NCBI GenBank assembly: GCA_950106755.1
Contig: OX467087.1
Location: forward strand, 22,696,047 to 22,760,046
DNA from: Climacium dendroides
Taxonomy: Eukaryota > Streptophyta > Bryopsida > Hypnales > Climaciaceae
Reading direction: 5' to 3'
DNA length: 64,000 nucleotides
Shown: positions 44,017 through 57,092 of the stretch, in pieces
Layout: each line of letters opens with the position of its first letter
How positions within the stretch are numbered: position 1 is the stretch's first letter
Translations under genes and position numbers: made by a program
The notes under the pieces: generated by a model
Told to the model about the DNA's origin: nothing
What the model saw: only the letters and a program-made list of their open reading frames with translations
Database searches by the model: none

Positions 44017-47000
44017 AGAAACACTTGACTTAAAGCTACATGTAGTAGTTGTAGACATAAGACATTGAGTAATTTTTTCCATTTAAAAAAAATTATTTTA
44101 TTAGTTTTAAATAGATCCCAATTGGATGTCTTACTACATGAGCCATTGCAGGGGTAGCACCACTTATTGACCCAAAAATGCGAATGTGAAGCTTTTATTA
44201 AAATGAAACAAGTACATGAAGGGATACAAGGACTTCTATTAAGGTTACACAGGCATATGAAGAGATTTACAATCTAAAAGTAATAAGTTCATCCTTCCAC
44301 ACGTGCTACTTTTGTGCAAGTGCAAAGAACACAAATTTTTTCTTCCCAAAGATGAAAATAGTTGAGAAGGAGCATCTTTAAGTTAAGAAAAATGGATTTT
44401 GAATTTTATTTTTTTGAATTCTTTTCAAAAGCAAACATCAAAGTGTCCATGTTCTTGGTATTTTATTGTGCTTTTTTTGTGCATAACTTTAGAAATAAAA
44501 TTGTCTAGGTTTGAATTTATAAAGACATACTATTTTTAATGGTTTATAAATGATTTATACTTTATTTTATTTTTAAAAGTTATTTCAAAGTCATAGCACC
44601 TATTAAAATAGGCCGTTTTGAGCCCCAAATGGTAATTGTTTCTTGCAACAATCCATATATTGAGAGCGGTATTTGAACTTTGTAGTTTACTTTTGTTTTA
44701 GGAACAATAATTCAAAATTTGGTGTTGAAAAGAACATCATGAAGATGGTAACAATTATTTTCACAAACAAAAGAACCCTTGAGGAAATTGAAGGTTGATT
44801 TCCATAAAAGTTGGATGCAACAAAGACCTATTCATGTTAGAATAGCCATAACTACCACTTTAGAGTAGACAACAGAATAAAATGTAGTTTAAATAGAACG
44901 GAAAAAATAGAATTGTATTCAAGGTTAAATTTGGTATTTGATTAAATATATCCTATGCACATTTCAAGAAATACAATATGGAGACACTTTTCATTTGGAC
45001 TTAAGGTCTATGGCTTATTTTTGAAAGGGAAGCCTTTGGAGATAATGGCTTTTGGAGGTAACTAGTGTAAAGTGAGGGGCAACAAAAATGTCCAATCTAC
45101 AATTTGTAGATTCTTTTGAGACTAAGGTAACGTATAATGATTGGCTATGAGTTTTTGTCCCCTGAAATTGTAGTCAAGCCTATCTTTCTAAATGAGCTTG
45201 ATTGCAATTTTGTAGGACTCAAAATTTGTGTAGTTTTTGGCTACATAGAACAAAAGTCTTGTTTGCATCATTCTTTTCCTTGAACTTAAATTTTCAAGAG
45301 TAAAATTGCATTATTTGGTTGTCTCAATTTTTGAAGCTTACAATAATTGAAAATTCGCTCGCATCACCTCTAGACTTAAGCTTAAAGAGGGCTTAAAAAA
45401 TCAATTTGAATTGGAACCAAAATTTTGATTGTAAAATTCACTATAAATAATTTTAATTTCTAAAAGACAATTTTCCCTTGTATGAATAATAAAATGAGTG
45501 TTAAGGTAGGTTCATACAAAGTCAATTTTGAAAAGATGTTTTTGAAACTTTGACACAGGGTATATACATCAACGACCTTCAAGCCAGGGTAAATCCAATT
45601 GGAGGCCAAAACTTCCAATTGAATCCAATTACTTGTAATAATCTTTTCATCTACTTCTAAAATTTGGTACACATGTAACTAACATGATACAGTAAACAAT
45701 TATAAAAAAACAAATCCAACTATATTTAGTGCAAAAATCTCATTCCAAGAGGAGTCAAACTTTGTTAATTCTAACTAGCAAATTCAAAAAACAAACATTT
45801 TCTTTTTAACTTTAAATGTTGTAATCTTGCAGTTTTTACTATCAAAGTTTTGAAAAAGATTATACATATTCCACGCAGTTGGCTCTATATTTTCACCATT
45901 TAGATTTCTAAAAATGAAATCCTCAGTAAAAAAATATTAAAAAATGGTTAATGTATTAGTGGATTTTTTTACCTTGTCATATTAGAGGGTGATTCAAAGT
46001 AAGATAGACCTTTATTTGTTTTGAAATCTTATATGTGTGCATCTAACAAGATTTAGTACTCAATGGTATAGAAACTCGGTTTTGAATAAAGCAAAATTCT
46101 CATTCTATTTGGTAGGTATAAGAAGATTTTTTTTTAGTCAAGCTTCAAAAGTTGTAATCTTGCAATCCACACAGCTACTTGGGTTATTTTTTTCTCTACA
46201 CATTGTCCTAAGAATCCAATATATTTTTTGGAGTATAAAAAATAAATTTTAAGTTTTAATTTTTGTCAATGCACCAAAAAATGCCACTTTTGACAATTTC
46301 ACTTGAAAAACACCCTTAGCCTTTTACAAGTTTAGTGGAAAAAACCACTACATGTTTTTAACAAGCTCTCTACTCTCAATTTTTGTTTATGCTAATGTGA
46401 CCTAGCCATCCCTAGGATGACATTGTTGGTTGTAGCTTCACTAGTACCAAATATGGATTGTATACATCAAGCCTTAACTCCTAAAAGTCCCAAGGCCATT
46501 TTTTCATTAAGAAAATACTTTAAAATTGCCATTTTCTATGCAAATAACAAAAAAAAAATTATATTTCTTTAGCACATTCAACCATAGGATCATACACTAG
46601 ACTAGTATAAAAATGTCTGGAAGAAATTTAAGAAACTTTGACTATATCCTCAACAATATGAATGACAAAATTAAGTTTAAAAAAAAAATTTAATGATTTT
46701 TTTTTGTCCTAGCTTGAGTAGATTATAAGGCTTTGAATCCTCTTTAACTTAAACTCTCTATATTATAGATAGATTGTGAATTTAAATATTTTTGTGTTGA
46801 ATAGAGAGTTGAAGGGAAAAAGATTTAACTACCCCACATCCTACACCCCACACCCACACCCCACATCCACACCCCTATAATTTTCATTCTTTAAGAAATT
46901 GTTAAGTAGAAGCACGTGTGAAGTAGAAGGAAAAACTGAATTGTTGATAGCTCTAAGATGAGATTGTAACACATTAATCCCAATTGCGAGATTATTTTAG

Positions 47001-48239
47001 ATAGAAACTAAATCATATGCAATATTTTGGGGGAAAAATTGTTAAATTTGAGTTCATAAATGAGTCCAATACACTATTTTCTCAAGAATTTGCTAAGATT
47101 GCCTATAAAACAAGAAGCTTTATAACTTTCACATCACTTATCCAAATAGAATGAATGAAATCTTTCCACATAGACAAAAATAAAATCTAAGAATTTTATT
47201 TCAAGTTTTTTTTATTTTTGAAATATTTTATTGCTTGTCCTCACCTATTTTGGGCTTGTTGTGGAATAACTTTTACTTCCAAGCACTAATTGAAATGAAA
47301 ATTATATTCCCAAAAATATAATTAGTTTCCTATCTTGAAAAAAAATACAAAAAATCTTGTTAAAAACTAAGATCATAGGTACCTACCCAAACCTTTGAGA
47401 ATTTCGTGACAAGACTCTTGAGACTTTAGAGCTCGTTAACCCCTTAAGGATGTTGCCCTCCAAATGAACTAGTGTATGTTGTTTGTACATTGAATTTATT
47501 TAATCCTCTCTAAACACTCAAAAATTCCCTCAAAAATTCTCAGTTGACCAGTAGTATGTTTGTCACTTGGTCTGAAATTTATAGTTTGAATGGGATTCAT
47601 GTGCTACTCAATTTCTCCTTCTATATACAACAAAGGAAGGCATATAGAAAATAGCAACATCCTTGGGGGGAGGTAAGACCCAAGCATGGTCTATTTTGTC
47701 GTAATTTGACAAATTAGACCAAGCCTAGAACTTAAGGCGTAGTGTATGATGCCCATATTTGTACTAAGTTAGTGCTTCAACTTAGTCATGCTTTTCAAAT
47801 TGGATGTGCTACACAATAACAAAGATGCAAAATATAGTTAAGCAACCAATTACATAACTAGATAAAGTTAGTTTAAACTCTAGAGAAATCTAAGTAATTA
47901 AAGTAGAGTAACCATGGCACATTGAGGCCCTCCATGCCTCTTTGTTCATTGATATCAACACCAAAGAAACTTGCATGGAATAGCTTGCTCAATTCAACTT
48001 GACTAAGTAAGTATACCCTTTGCCATTGCTACAATAGAATAGAATAGAATAAAAATAATTTCCTAAATTTTTAACTCGTAAAAACTTCAAAATTCAATTT
48101 TTTTTGTATTGCCATTTGGAATATCACAAAACAAACCCATGCACCCTTCCTCACAAAGAACTTTCTAGCATTACTTAGAACATGACCGGGAGACACGTGG
48201 TTCTAGAGATCTCACCATATCAAACAAACAACCTCATTT
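44017..48239. other. AT-rich intergenic DNA with decayed repeats
   Basis: 45690-45960 and 46010-46320 share phrases with each other and with 39100-39350 ('gttgtaatcttgca', 'caatgcacc.aaaaatg'). 46490-46680 is an inverted relative of 10900-11100. An R1 copy lies at 46870-47050 (minus). Tandem 'ccacacccacaccccacat' occurs near 46840-46874. No frame over about 72 codons. Confidence 0.45.
46870..47050 (-). repeat. Dispersed repeat family R1, inverted copy
   Basis: Read on the minus strand it has TCATCTTAGAGCTATCAACA, then 'cttctacttaacaatttctt', matching 17060-17300 in order. The C-rich tract beside it corresponds to the C-run in that copy. Confidence 0.6.
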
Positions 48240-48383
48240 CACTACAAAAAAACAAGAGTATAAATGACTTGTCTACAATGACTCTAGCAGTCATTTCATG
48301 TCCACAATGACTGCATTTTGTAGTCATTGTTGTGCTTGCAGTCACTGTGAAAAAGTCATTTATATCCTTGTTTTTTTGTAGTG
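48240..48383. mobile_element. CACTA-type MITE, 144 bp
   Basis: The ends CACTACAAAAAAACAAG are perfectly inverted over 17 bp, with imperfect arms (TATAAATGACTT, CAATGACT...) running almost to the centre. The flanks TTT and TAT agree at two of three positions, so the target duplication is imperfect. The interior differs from those at 1311 and 43814. Confidence 0.8.
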
Positions 48384-50564
48384 TATAAAGTATTCATGAT
48401 GTACTATTCCTACTTCTCCTTGCAATGCTTGCAATTGACCAAAAATGTATCCATTAATGGACAAATTTCGAGGGTCTTGAGAATTAAAAGTACACATTTA
48501 CATCCAATAATTGGGAGTTGCTTGAATACATTTGTGGAGGTTGTAGTTGGAAATTTCCTCATTATGATGCTATTGATTTCTCTACAAAAGATGATGCTAA
48601 ATCTAAATATCACCTTGAAGGGTATTCAAACAACCTTCTTTTTATTTTAAATTTAGCCATAATTGGAGAATTTTGGAGAATTTATTTCTTATGCCTAATT
48701 TTTGAAAATACAGTATTCATAGTGTTCTACTAATAATATATATTTTTTATTTTTATTTTTAATTTTTTAAAAGCTCAAATATTTCCAATATTACCTCTAA
48801 AATGCAACAAAATCATTGATGGGTTCATGCTTTCATCCATGGAGGCATATACAATTAAGAATTTTGTAGTTTTGCAAAATGTTTAATAGACCTATCATTT
48901 TAGGGTAGTATACTTATGTTATTCAATTTTTTGAGAAATAACCTAAAGTTGATACTTCCTCACACCATACAAGGTAAAGGAAAGAAGCATTTTTTTTATT
49001 GGCATTGCACAAAAAGGGAAAAAACTTTGCATCAATAGAAGCTATATCTACATTTAGAGTGAAGAACTTTGAATAAGTCTTGACTCAATAAACAAGACAA
49101 TGTGATTATATGCTATAAAGGTAATTTTTTTGTCACAATATAGTTTTTATTTTACTTTATTAGCTCTGGACCAAAAAGAAGGAAGTTTTGCATTGACAAA
49201 ATTTACATGTGATGAAGTTTGAGTAAGGTCTTACTTGAAAGATGAGTCACTACTATAAAGCTAGAGCCTTTCATTGTGTAGATGCTTGTAGCGGAAATCT
49301 TACTACATTGCATAAGTGCATAAAGCATTACACAAAACCACAAGAATCACACTTAAGAAAATTAGACAATTTTATAAAATAAAAACACATGTGTCTTGGG
49401 GCACCTAAACTCACCCTGGCTTGCCTTTAAAGTAAATGCTAACTTGGAGAATTTTAAACTACACACAACATCCACTTCTCTGCTCTCAAACACTAAAAAA
49501 TGACACTATACATGAGCCCAATTATCATACAATTTTTTAGTATTTTGGAGATTTATGGTCATTTATAAAAGGCAATCTTACAAAGAATTATATACATAGC
49601 ATCTACTTACAAAAGGTTTAGAGTGAAGATCAAGATACGAAGAAATAAAGACATATAGATTTGGAATTATGCCATAATATACCACATCTTACTAAAAAGT
49701 TGTATAATTATAGAATTTTTTAGTGCAACTTTTGTGATTTTTTGTGACAAAAAAATAGTCATCATTGTCTTCTATTTATCTTCTTCATCCTTTAAAAGTA
49801 GACTAGTACTGACTCCTTTTTCATGAACATGTTTCCTTGTACTATTCATCAATTTATTTCTCATTGATGTACATAAATCAAGCTTTCAAATGCCTTTGTA
49901 CAATCATATATTTTAAGAATTCTTAGTGATAAATTCTAATTATAGTATGGTTAGTACATAATGTGGGTAACAGACCTTGGCTACATTTTAATTTCATTCT
50001 TTACATCTCATATTTATGTAGTTATGTTGTATTGCCGCTACTACAATCTTCAAACACCAAATAACCACATAATGGTTACTTAGGCACAAAAGGGCTAACA
50101 TTTAGATCTAAGACATTTTTTTGAAAAACATTTTTTATGTGGATCTAGTTACAAAACATTGCTCTTTAAAAAAAAACATAAATGTATACATAGGGTTCAA
50201 CCATAGAAAGTGCACTTAGTAGTGTTATGATTAGATAGTTTTTGCATTACTCTGCCACCTTATTATATTCTCAATCATATAGAGATTACTTTTTAAAAAA
50301 TCTACTAGGGAAACTTGGACATAAAATATGAAATTTTAAAACTTTATAATGACACATTTTAAGCCCATGTACAAATTTTTCTTAAGTTTCTATTGAATTT
50401 CAAAGTTGAAAACATAATCTACATACAAGTTACTGTTTAGGCTTATATACACTTCTAGCACTAACTCATGTACTTATTATAAGATTGGAAGTTCAATCCC
50501 AATACTTGAATACCAACTTTTATGATATTAAAAACAACAATATGCAAATTGCATTTGCATCCAT
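48384..50564. other. AT-rich intergenic DNA, no gene seen
   Basis: Two overlapping short frames at about 48381-48733 begin inside the CACTA element and have no recognisable domain. A lone CACTACTATAAAG (49248) has no matching right end. A B-box-like phrase near 50490 is not accepted as a tRNA. Confidence 0.4.
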
Positions 50565-50880
50565 GGGGAATTTCATTAAAATGGCGATTATTTTGTGACT
50601 TTGGCATTCTTACAATTCAGACCGGGCGGTCTGAACTCTACTAGTGTCCTAGATTTTTGAAATCTATTCCATTATTAGATATCTGAAATCTAGGAAATAT
50701 GTAGATTTTTTAAATCAATTGATCTGAAATCTACATCTTTCCTAGATTTAATACATCTAATAGTGGTATAGAGTTCACAAATCTAGGACACTAATAGATT
50801 TCAGACCACCCCATCTGAACTGTGGGAACGCACATTGTAAAAATGGCACATGGAATATCGCCATTTTAATGAAATTCTCC
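50565..50880. mobile_element. AATTTCATTAAAATGGCG-family MITE, complete
   Basis: The left end GGGGAATTTCATTAAAATGG and the right end CCATTTTAATGAAATTCTCC are inverted over about 24 bp. Inside, blocks such as 'ggtctgaactctactagtgtcctagattt' reappear inverted near the right side, so the element is largely self-complementary. If the ends are taken as ATGG..CCAT, an ATCC repeats on both flanks as a possible 4-bp duplication. Related copies are at 40560-40705 and 40806-41073. Confidence 0.7.
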
Positions 50881-52124
50881 ATATCCAATGTTATTACACA
50901 ATAGTATATTATCATATATAAGCATACATTGTTGAATATTAATGTATTATTAGCTTACTTTTAAAAATGTATATTGTGATCTTTAGAGATGTTTTATGGT
51001 ATAGAATATAATGATTTTTGAACCACTTGATTTCAAAGATTTAGTGAATTTAAGCAAAAATTCTAGATATAGATGGGTTACACATTTTTCAAAATCATGT
51101 GCTTTATGTGACTACTCTGGATTTCCCTTAGATGTAAAGGATTAACTAGAATATATGCAAAAGGTAATAATTATTAATAGATTTTGGCATACTATTGAAT
51201 ATTGATTATATGTGGACATGCTTCAAAGACAAATTGATATTGTAAAGACACATTGCAATCATTTATTTTGTGTATGATGATAGAGGTAGATATTGTAGTA
51301 TAAGACCATATCGATATAACTTATCTATACTTTTGATTGTCCATGTCCAAAATGTTGGTCCATGCCACCTTGGTGAGCAAGGAGGACATTAGGGTGACTT
51401 TTGAAGTCTTGTAAGAGAGAAGGTGAGAGAATTGAAGACTTCTAAGTAAGTAGGACGTTGTAGCATTCTAGTTGGGACAAATTGGATGGTATAACACACA
51501 TTTTTGGAAAGTTGGTGAGAGCTTGATTTCATGGATCTAAAGAACGCAAGGACACAAATTATAAGTCAAAAGTTGTAGCTTTTCAAAGTTGACAGTGTCG
51601 TAGCTATGAATCTAATGTATGGAATGTGGGAAATGGGATTATAGAAAGAATACCTTGTCTAAATAGGGCATGACAGATATTGTTAGAAAGATAATGAGAT
51701 AAGAATTTTAGAATGCTAAATCTTAGAAGAAACTTAGCTATGAGCTAAAATTATGGGCAATCAAAGGAGATAGAGTCTCAAAGAACTACAACTCCCAAGG
51801 GACTAAGACCTTTCTTTGGAGGGTCATAACTTGATCAATACTTGTTGCATTTGATAGAATGAATAATCCACGGTGAATATCTACAAAAAGTAGATTATGA
51901 CAATAGTCTTACACATTGGATTTGAAGTCTAGAACTAAAAGTAATTCCAATGAAAAAGTAAGAGGCCTTAGAAATTGATTTTGGATCTAAGGCATGGAGA
52001 TTAGGCGGTTTTCTAAGTGCAGAGTGTGTCTTGGATGTGTTGGAGATCCATAGAAGGGGGTAGATTACTAAATCCCGCAAAGACCACCTCCTTTCTTTTG
52101 AACAGTGTTATAGTAAGCTATAAG
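50881..52124. other. Intergenic DNA, no gene seen
   Basis: Moderately AT-rich, with no frame above about 61 codons and no repeat structure that I can delimit. Confidence 0.4.
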
Positions 52125-52545
52125 ATAAACCAACCCATTGTGGTTGGAATGAGGAGTTTGACATCATCTTGTTGTTGAAATTTTTCAATTTTTTCCTACA
52201 TTAGTACAAGTGTGAGAAATAGCAAGTGCAATTGAAATTATATTTTTTTGACAAAGTATGAATTCACCTAAAGTGTTCAACCCCAAAGAGTTTGTAAACT
52301 ACCTCATAAGCAAAAAATCTGAATCTGTAATGCTCATCTTACTACCTAATGCACTCAAAATATTTTCTATCAAGGAAGGCCTAAAAAGTCAATTTTTACT
52401 ATGAACTTCACATTGAAAAATCAAAAGTTCCTAATGAGGGCAGTGTTCACTCCATTGCTATCATATAAGACATGCATTGTAGCCCACATCTCACATACGG
52501 AAAAAAACACCCACAATGGGTTATTTCCTAGGCAACCTCAATGGT
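52125..52545 (-). repeat. Dispersed repeat R2, inverted copy
   Basis: The reverse complement follows 13890-14345 block by block: the 'acccattgtgg' phrase, 'gcatgtcttac/atgcattgtagcc', the GAGCATTACAGATTCAGATT block, the 'atactttgtcaaaaa' run and the 'tgcacttgctatttctcacac' block. The A-run is internal to both copies, so it does not mark the end of the element. Coding content is not recognisable. Confidence 0.65.
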
Positions 52546-54378
52546 GATGGAGCTTCACTACAACCTTTATGTTTCCGTGGAGTTCTCTTATGCACTTTTT
52601 GACATTGATTGGATGATGTCTAATTTTGCATTAGGTCATAATTAGAGTCCTGGCTTGTAAGTTCCAGAAAAGGATTGCTTAAGCTTAGTAGGGAATTGGA
52701 TACTATTCAAAGAGAGTTAGCATTGGTAGTGTGTAGTACCAACAACTACTTAGACATCAATAGAAGTTCTACCCAATGTCATCAAATGATATGCTTGGTG
52801 TCTTTGTGGAAATTAAGTGATGTGAGTCATAGGAAATGGGAACCTCATGACTAAAATTGATATCTAACATTGCAGGTGCGTGGCATGTGCAATATTAAAA
52901 GATCGTGACCTTTGGTGTCACTAAAAGTAAAAAGCTACATAAGCACTTTGGATGAGCTTAAAGATACTAAAGCATTGCCGGTGTGATTCACCAAGCTTGG
53001 TTACCACAACAATAAAGTAGTTTGGTCTTCAACAAAAGCCTACTATAGACTTGATCATACTTGGATGAAAACTATCTAGCAACAATTGGACAAATGAATC
53101 TATTAAAAATAGTCTTCCCATTCAAGATATTTAATCTTTTTCTAACTAGTAGTTTCTCCATCCTCACAAATGCCAGCTATACTTTAGTATTTGAACTGAA
53201 GAATTAGTCCAAAATCATGCAATGTTGCAATAATGGCTTGCTCCTAAGTTTATAAGAATAAATTTTACCTTAGCTTGATTGATAGTTTGGCTACAAAGTT
53301 AGTGTGGCCATGGAATGTAGCCATGCTAACTAAAAGTGGACCCAATCAAATTACTCTACCATTCCATCCTATACATGGCTTGGGGCTCAATTTGAGTGCA
53401 CCCCCATTCCATGCTATATTGGATCTAATTTTAGCTTATATTGTCCTAATACATCACATTGACTTTGTGGCACACATAAGGATAAGGATAGAAGATGTGT
53501 TCACGCCTAGTTTCCAAGCACCTTTGCAATTGGCCAATTTTTGCTTTTGAAAGCACAATTTACCAAAGCCTCTATATAGTAGCTTAATTTTGAAGCAGTT
53601 TGTTTTCATTATCCATTGTCTAAATTTGAGTTTTTTTGTTCACATGCAAAATACTTTTGAATGAGCTTCCAATCATAGAAATACAATTTTAATTATAAAC
53701 CAACAAAGGTTTAGAAGTTCATTAGGAAGGGCAATATACTAATCCTATACCTTTAGAATGCCCTTAATCCATGAGTGCCTAAACTGTATTTGCTAAAATC
53801 CAGACACTTCTCAATTCATTCCAATCAAACTATCACATAAAATGAGATTCATATAAATTGACCGTACTAATTGATAGTAGAGATAGGGCTGGAACTATAA
53901 GGAAAGGGACACGACCTTTGACCATACTGTTGACAAGTTATAATGGTCAAACAAGGAAATCTTTGCGTTTTGAGAGGCCATATTTGAAGCACTAGGGCAC
54001 TCATGGGTTAAGTTTATCATGTCTTCAAGATGCAGCTAGTTGAACTAAGGTAGAACTACCATTTACCCAATTCTGCCACCTACAGATTCCTCCCATTTTT
54101 GTCACTAACCCATCTATTACTACAATCTTATTAATCCTTCATCATGATGGCAATACACTTGGGGAGCGGAAACATCAGCCCACGCTTCAACAATGGTCTG
54201 GTCATGCTTCAACAAGGGTCTACTCACAGTTTTACATTTCAGCCTTGAAAAATCACAGAAAATTCAATTCTAGTCGGAATGTTTTTTGCAATTGACTTCT
54301 CTCAAACAATTCAATCTCTGAAAAATATGAGATCTGGATAACAACTTCTCCAAAGTACCTAGATAGCAAATCTGTGTG
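52546..54378. other. Intergenic DNA, no gene seen
   Basis: The longest frame (53275-53550, plus strand) has no recognisable domain. No strong repeats before the element at 54379. Confidence 0.4.
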
Positions 54379-54778
54379 GTAAGGTAGGAGGCTCTAAAAG
54401 CGATCTTTTAAGAGCTGATCACATTTTGAGGAAAACTAATCTCTACGAAAAAAATTCAGTAAATTTCGTAAGAAGAAAAATTGAATTGGCATCCAACCCA
54501 AGTTGTTTCATATTTTTTGGATCTCCGTGGAATTAGTTTTGAAGTTTTGAAGTTTGAAATGCATTGGTTCTTAAAGCGACCCCCTCTTGAAATGTACACC
54601 TTTGGTACATTGAAGAAAGCAGAATGTACCCTTTGCAGCCAGATCGCTTTTAGAGGCGGGTCTGCTTTTTGTTTTTTTTGAAACAATGAAACAAGGCTTC
54701 ATTGCAAGAAAGAAAAGAGGCGGGTCTGTTTTAGAACCACCTACTTTAATGGATAGTTCTACCTTACTTCCAATATAC
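54379..54778 (+). mobile_element. GTAAGGTAG-family element, with both TIRs
   Basis: This is the only copy with both outer ends: it starts GTAAGGTAGGAGGC and ends GTTCTACCTTAC, inverted GTAAGGTAG. A second inverted pair lies inside (GGCTCTAAAAGCGATC at about 54390; GATCGCTTTTAGAGGC near 54642). The core AATTGGCATCCAACCCAAGT and GGAATTAGTTTTGAA is present. A 51-bp retroposed insert interrupts it at 54665-54715; without it and one target copy the element is about 336 bp. Confidence 0.7.
54665..54715 (-). mobile_element. 51-bp retroposed insert with 13-bp TSD
   Basis: A perfect direct repeat AGAGGCGGGTCTG at 54652-54664 and 54716-54728 flanks a short insert that reads, on the minus strand, 'ttgcaatgaagccttgtttc', then 'attgtttc', then an A-rich tail. 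Target duplication plus poly-A is the signature of LINE-type (target-primed) retroposition. The insert is a severely 5'-truncated LINE or a short SINE. A relative lies near 32508-32560. Confidence 0.75.
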
Positions 54779-56450
54779 TCTTCACTCACGATGGCCTTCA
54801 AACTAGTGTTGTTATTATTATTATCGTTATTATGATTGTGTTGTTTGGTGCAACAATCAAAGTGGCATATTTATGAGAGAGTTTATTTTTTTTGTAAGTC
54901 ATCTGTTGAAGCAAGTGAGACTTTGGCAACTCATGCCAAGTACACATCCAACCTCTGACTGCAAGACTTTGAACGAGAATCCCAAGTGTGGAATTCCACC
55001 ATCCATGGAGTGACGTGCCTGTTCTACAGTTATGAAGAAGCTCACATGCTGAGTTGGTGTGCGTAAGTTAACTTGGCTGCTTGTTGACTACACCAACTTC
55101 ACTGTTTCTTTGTAGAATCCAATTCGCAGAATTATGTTGCAACAAAGAAAAGTGGAAGTATTGAAAACAAGACGCTGTACAGTACTGTACTACACAGGTT
55201 TGGGCCTTGTGGCCTTGGCTTGCTTTTTGAGTAAGATCCTACTTAATTCGTAAAGGACGAGCTGGTCACTGTGGAAATCATTTGTTTGGGTACTGTGTGA
55301 ATTGTTGGCTTCAAAAAAAAATGCAAAAGCACTCATTGGAAAGGAAATGATTGTACAAGACTTTCTCTTTTTTCACACAAAGTTTGGAGGATGAAGAGTT
55401 GCACGTGTATCCTACACGGAGAGATTTTTTGTCATTCATCGGCCGGAAAACGTCCTCTACATTGTTTATGGGTTAAATTTCTTCACATGTAGCGTATGTC
55501 TATGTAAAAGGCTCCTTCCTTGTGGTCGCGACCCAACAAAGTTGCAAAGAGTTACATAGAAAGATATCACATTAAGTAGATCAATAGATAACTATCAAAC
55601 ATCCTACTGAATTTGTATTGTACATTTGATTCAATAAAAGTATAGATATTCACCTTGATATTAGTCAATCCACATACATAACATTGTCAATCAACACTCC
55701 AAGGCCCTTTTGTAGTTGCCACTCTCTGCAAACTAAACTAGATTCACTCCCAAAGATCCAAGGAAAAATCATCCCAATCTCCAAGACGGGAAGTGGTTTA
55801 GTTTGGATTAAAATGATTACGTTATGTATACCTTGGTTGCATCCATCCATCTATCTATCTTTCTATCCATCCATTTTTTTTTCCTTCCATTTTTAATATG
55901 ATTATTTTTTTCCAATCCCATGATCAGGTTGGTACCCCTTTGACTTCCTCCACCTTCCCTTGACCTTGAGAAACAATTTTAAAAACAGGTTGCCCAACCA
56001 ATATCTTCCAATGGGGAGGCCAATCCGACCACTGCAATTACGCCATTCCATGTCAGGAAGACACTCAGTCAGTCAGTCAGTCATGGGTTGGGTTGACCCC
56101 CTCCATAGCCAAGCCACTCGAGCAACGCATTTTATTATGTGCGCAAAAACTAGGGAACTAGATGACAGACGACTCCACTCCATCATTTGCGACGACCGAC
56201 CGGTGGAAGTCTGCAGCCCACGCATTTTTCTTCCATCCTTTATCAGGCCGGGATTTGCCTTTCATTTGTTGGGACCCCACGGTGCCATGAATGATGTGTG
56301 AGGCCAAGGGAGGGCGGTTGCAAGAGGGAGGAGGAGTGGGCGCGTTTGTTTGGTGGGCGCCTCCATGCTCAAAAAAATCGTCCATTTCAATTTATGAGCT
56401 TCCACCTTCATGCGTCGCAGCCGTAGCCAACCTTGCTTCTTCCAAAGCAA
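54779..56450. other. Intergenic with microsatellites, no gene seen
   Basis: Simple repeats: (ATT)n near 54808-54826, CATC/TATC/TTC at 55842-55874, (CAGT)n at 56064-56083. A GC-richer stretch (55930-56450) has overlapping frames of up to 113 codons on both strands without any recognisable domain. Confidence 0.4.
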
Positions 56451-56790
56451 CTATGGTGGAGCCACCCGTAACTGATCACATAAGCAATTCCATAACCGAT
56501 CAAATAAACAATTGTGGACATGATGTGGAGTAGTGCAAGGCAAAGCAATATATGTTTTTAGAGGTGCAGAGATAGAAGTGATGGAGCTTTGTCGAAAATT
56601 TGGTAATTTTATCGCTTGCACTGAAATTGCTGTGAATTTTGGAAGCCAGTAGTTGGTCTCGACCCATGCCCAATATGTAGGGTTTTTCAATTCCGATCAT
56701 TCGAGAACTACTTTCCCGTTCACTATTTCCTACTCTCTTGCTGACTACTTTGGAACATGTGTCATGACCTTATTCAGGTTGAAACACCAG
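56451..56790 (+). repeat. ~330-bp direct repeat, first copy
   Basis: It shares ordered blocks with 57725-58030: GTAACTGATCACATAAGCAA versus 'ataactgatcaaataagcaa', a 'gcaaggcaaagcaa' block, 'gaaattgctgtgaattttggaag', then a 'ggaacatgtgtcatgacctta' block. Its last 90 bp reappear inverted at 56880-56990, so 56690-56990 can fold back. Confidence 0.65.
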
Positions 56791-56879
56791 TTTTCAACCA
56801 CGCCTAGTACTCAACTTGTAGGGTATACTATTTCCAACCTTACGCTAGAACTCAAGCTTGCACTAATGTGTCTTTTTGG

Positions 56880-56990
56880 TTCTTTTCAAAGTTGAGACTA
56901 ATAAGGTCATGACACATGTCTCAAAATAATGAGCAAGAAAGTAGGAAGTAGTAGTGAGTGGTAGAGTTGTTCTTGAATGATCAGAATTGG
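56880..56990 (-). repeat. Inverted copy of 56690-56780
   Basis: The minus strand reads 'ttgagacatgtgtcatgacctta' in reverse order to the segment at 56750-56772 and 'gatcattcaagaacaac' against 56695-56711. Together with the first copy it makes a fold-back with an interior of about 100 bp. The interior at 56790-56880 has no gene. Confidence 0.6.
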
Positions 56991-57090
56991 AAGACTCTAG
57001 ACATTAGCTACTAGTCAAATGCACTTTGGGGCTCTTTAAATTTACAATAATTTCAATTTTGAGGATGAAATTTTGAACATTTCGCTATCC

Positions 57091-57092
<2 letters not shown>

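Noticed and set aside
50455..50515. B-box-like 'gaagttcaatccc'
   Set aside because: No matching A box with tRNA spacing and no acceptor-stem complement.
55960..56450. Overlapping 60-113-codon frames on both strands
   Set aside because: No family recognised, mutually overlapping, and no splice-compatible partners.
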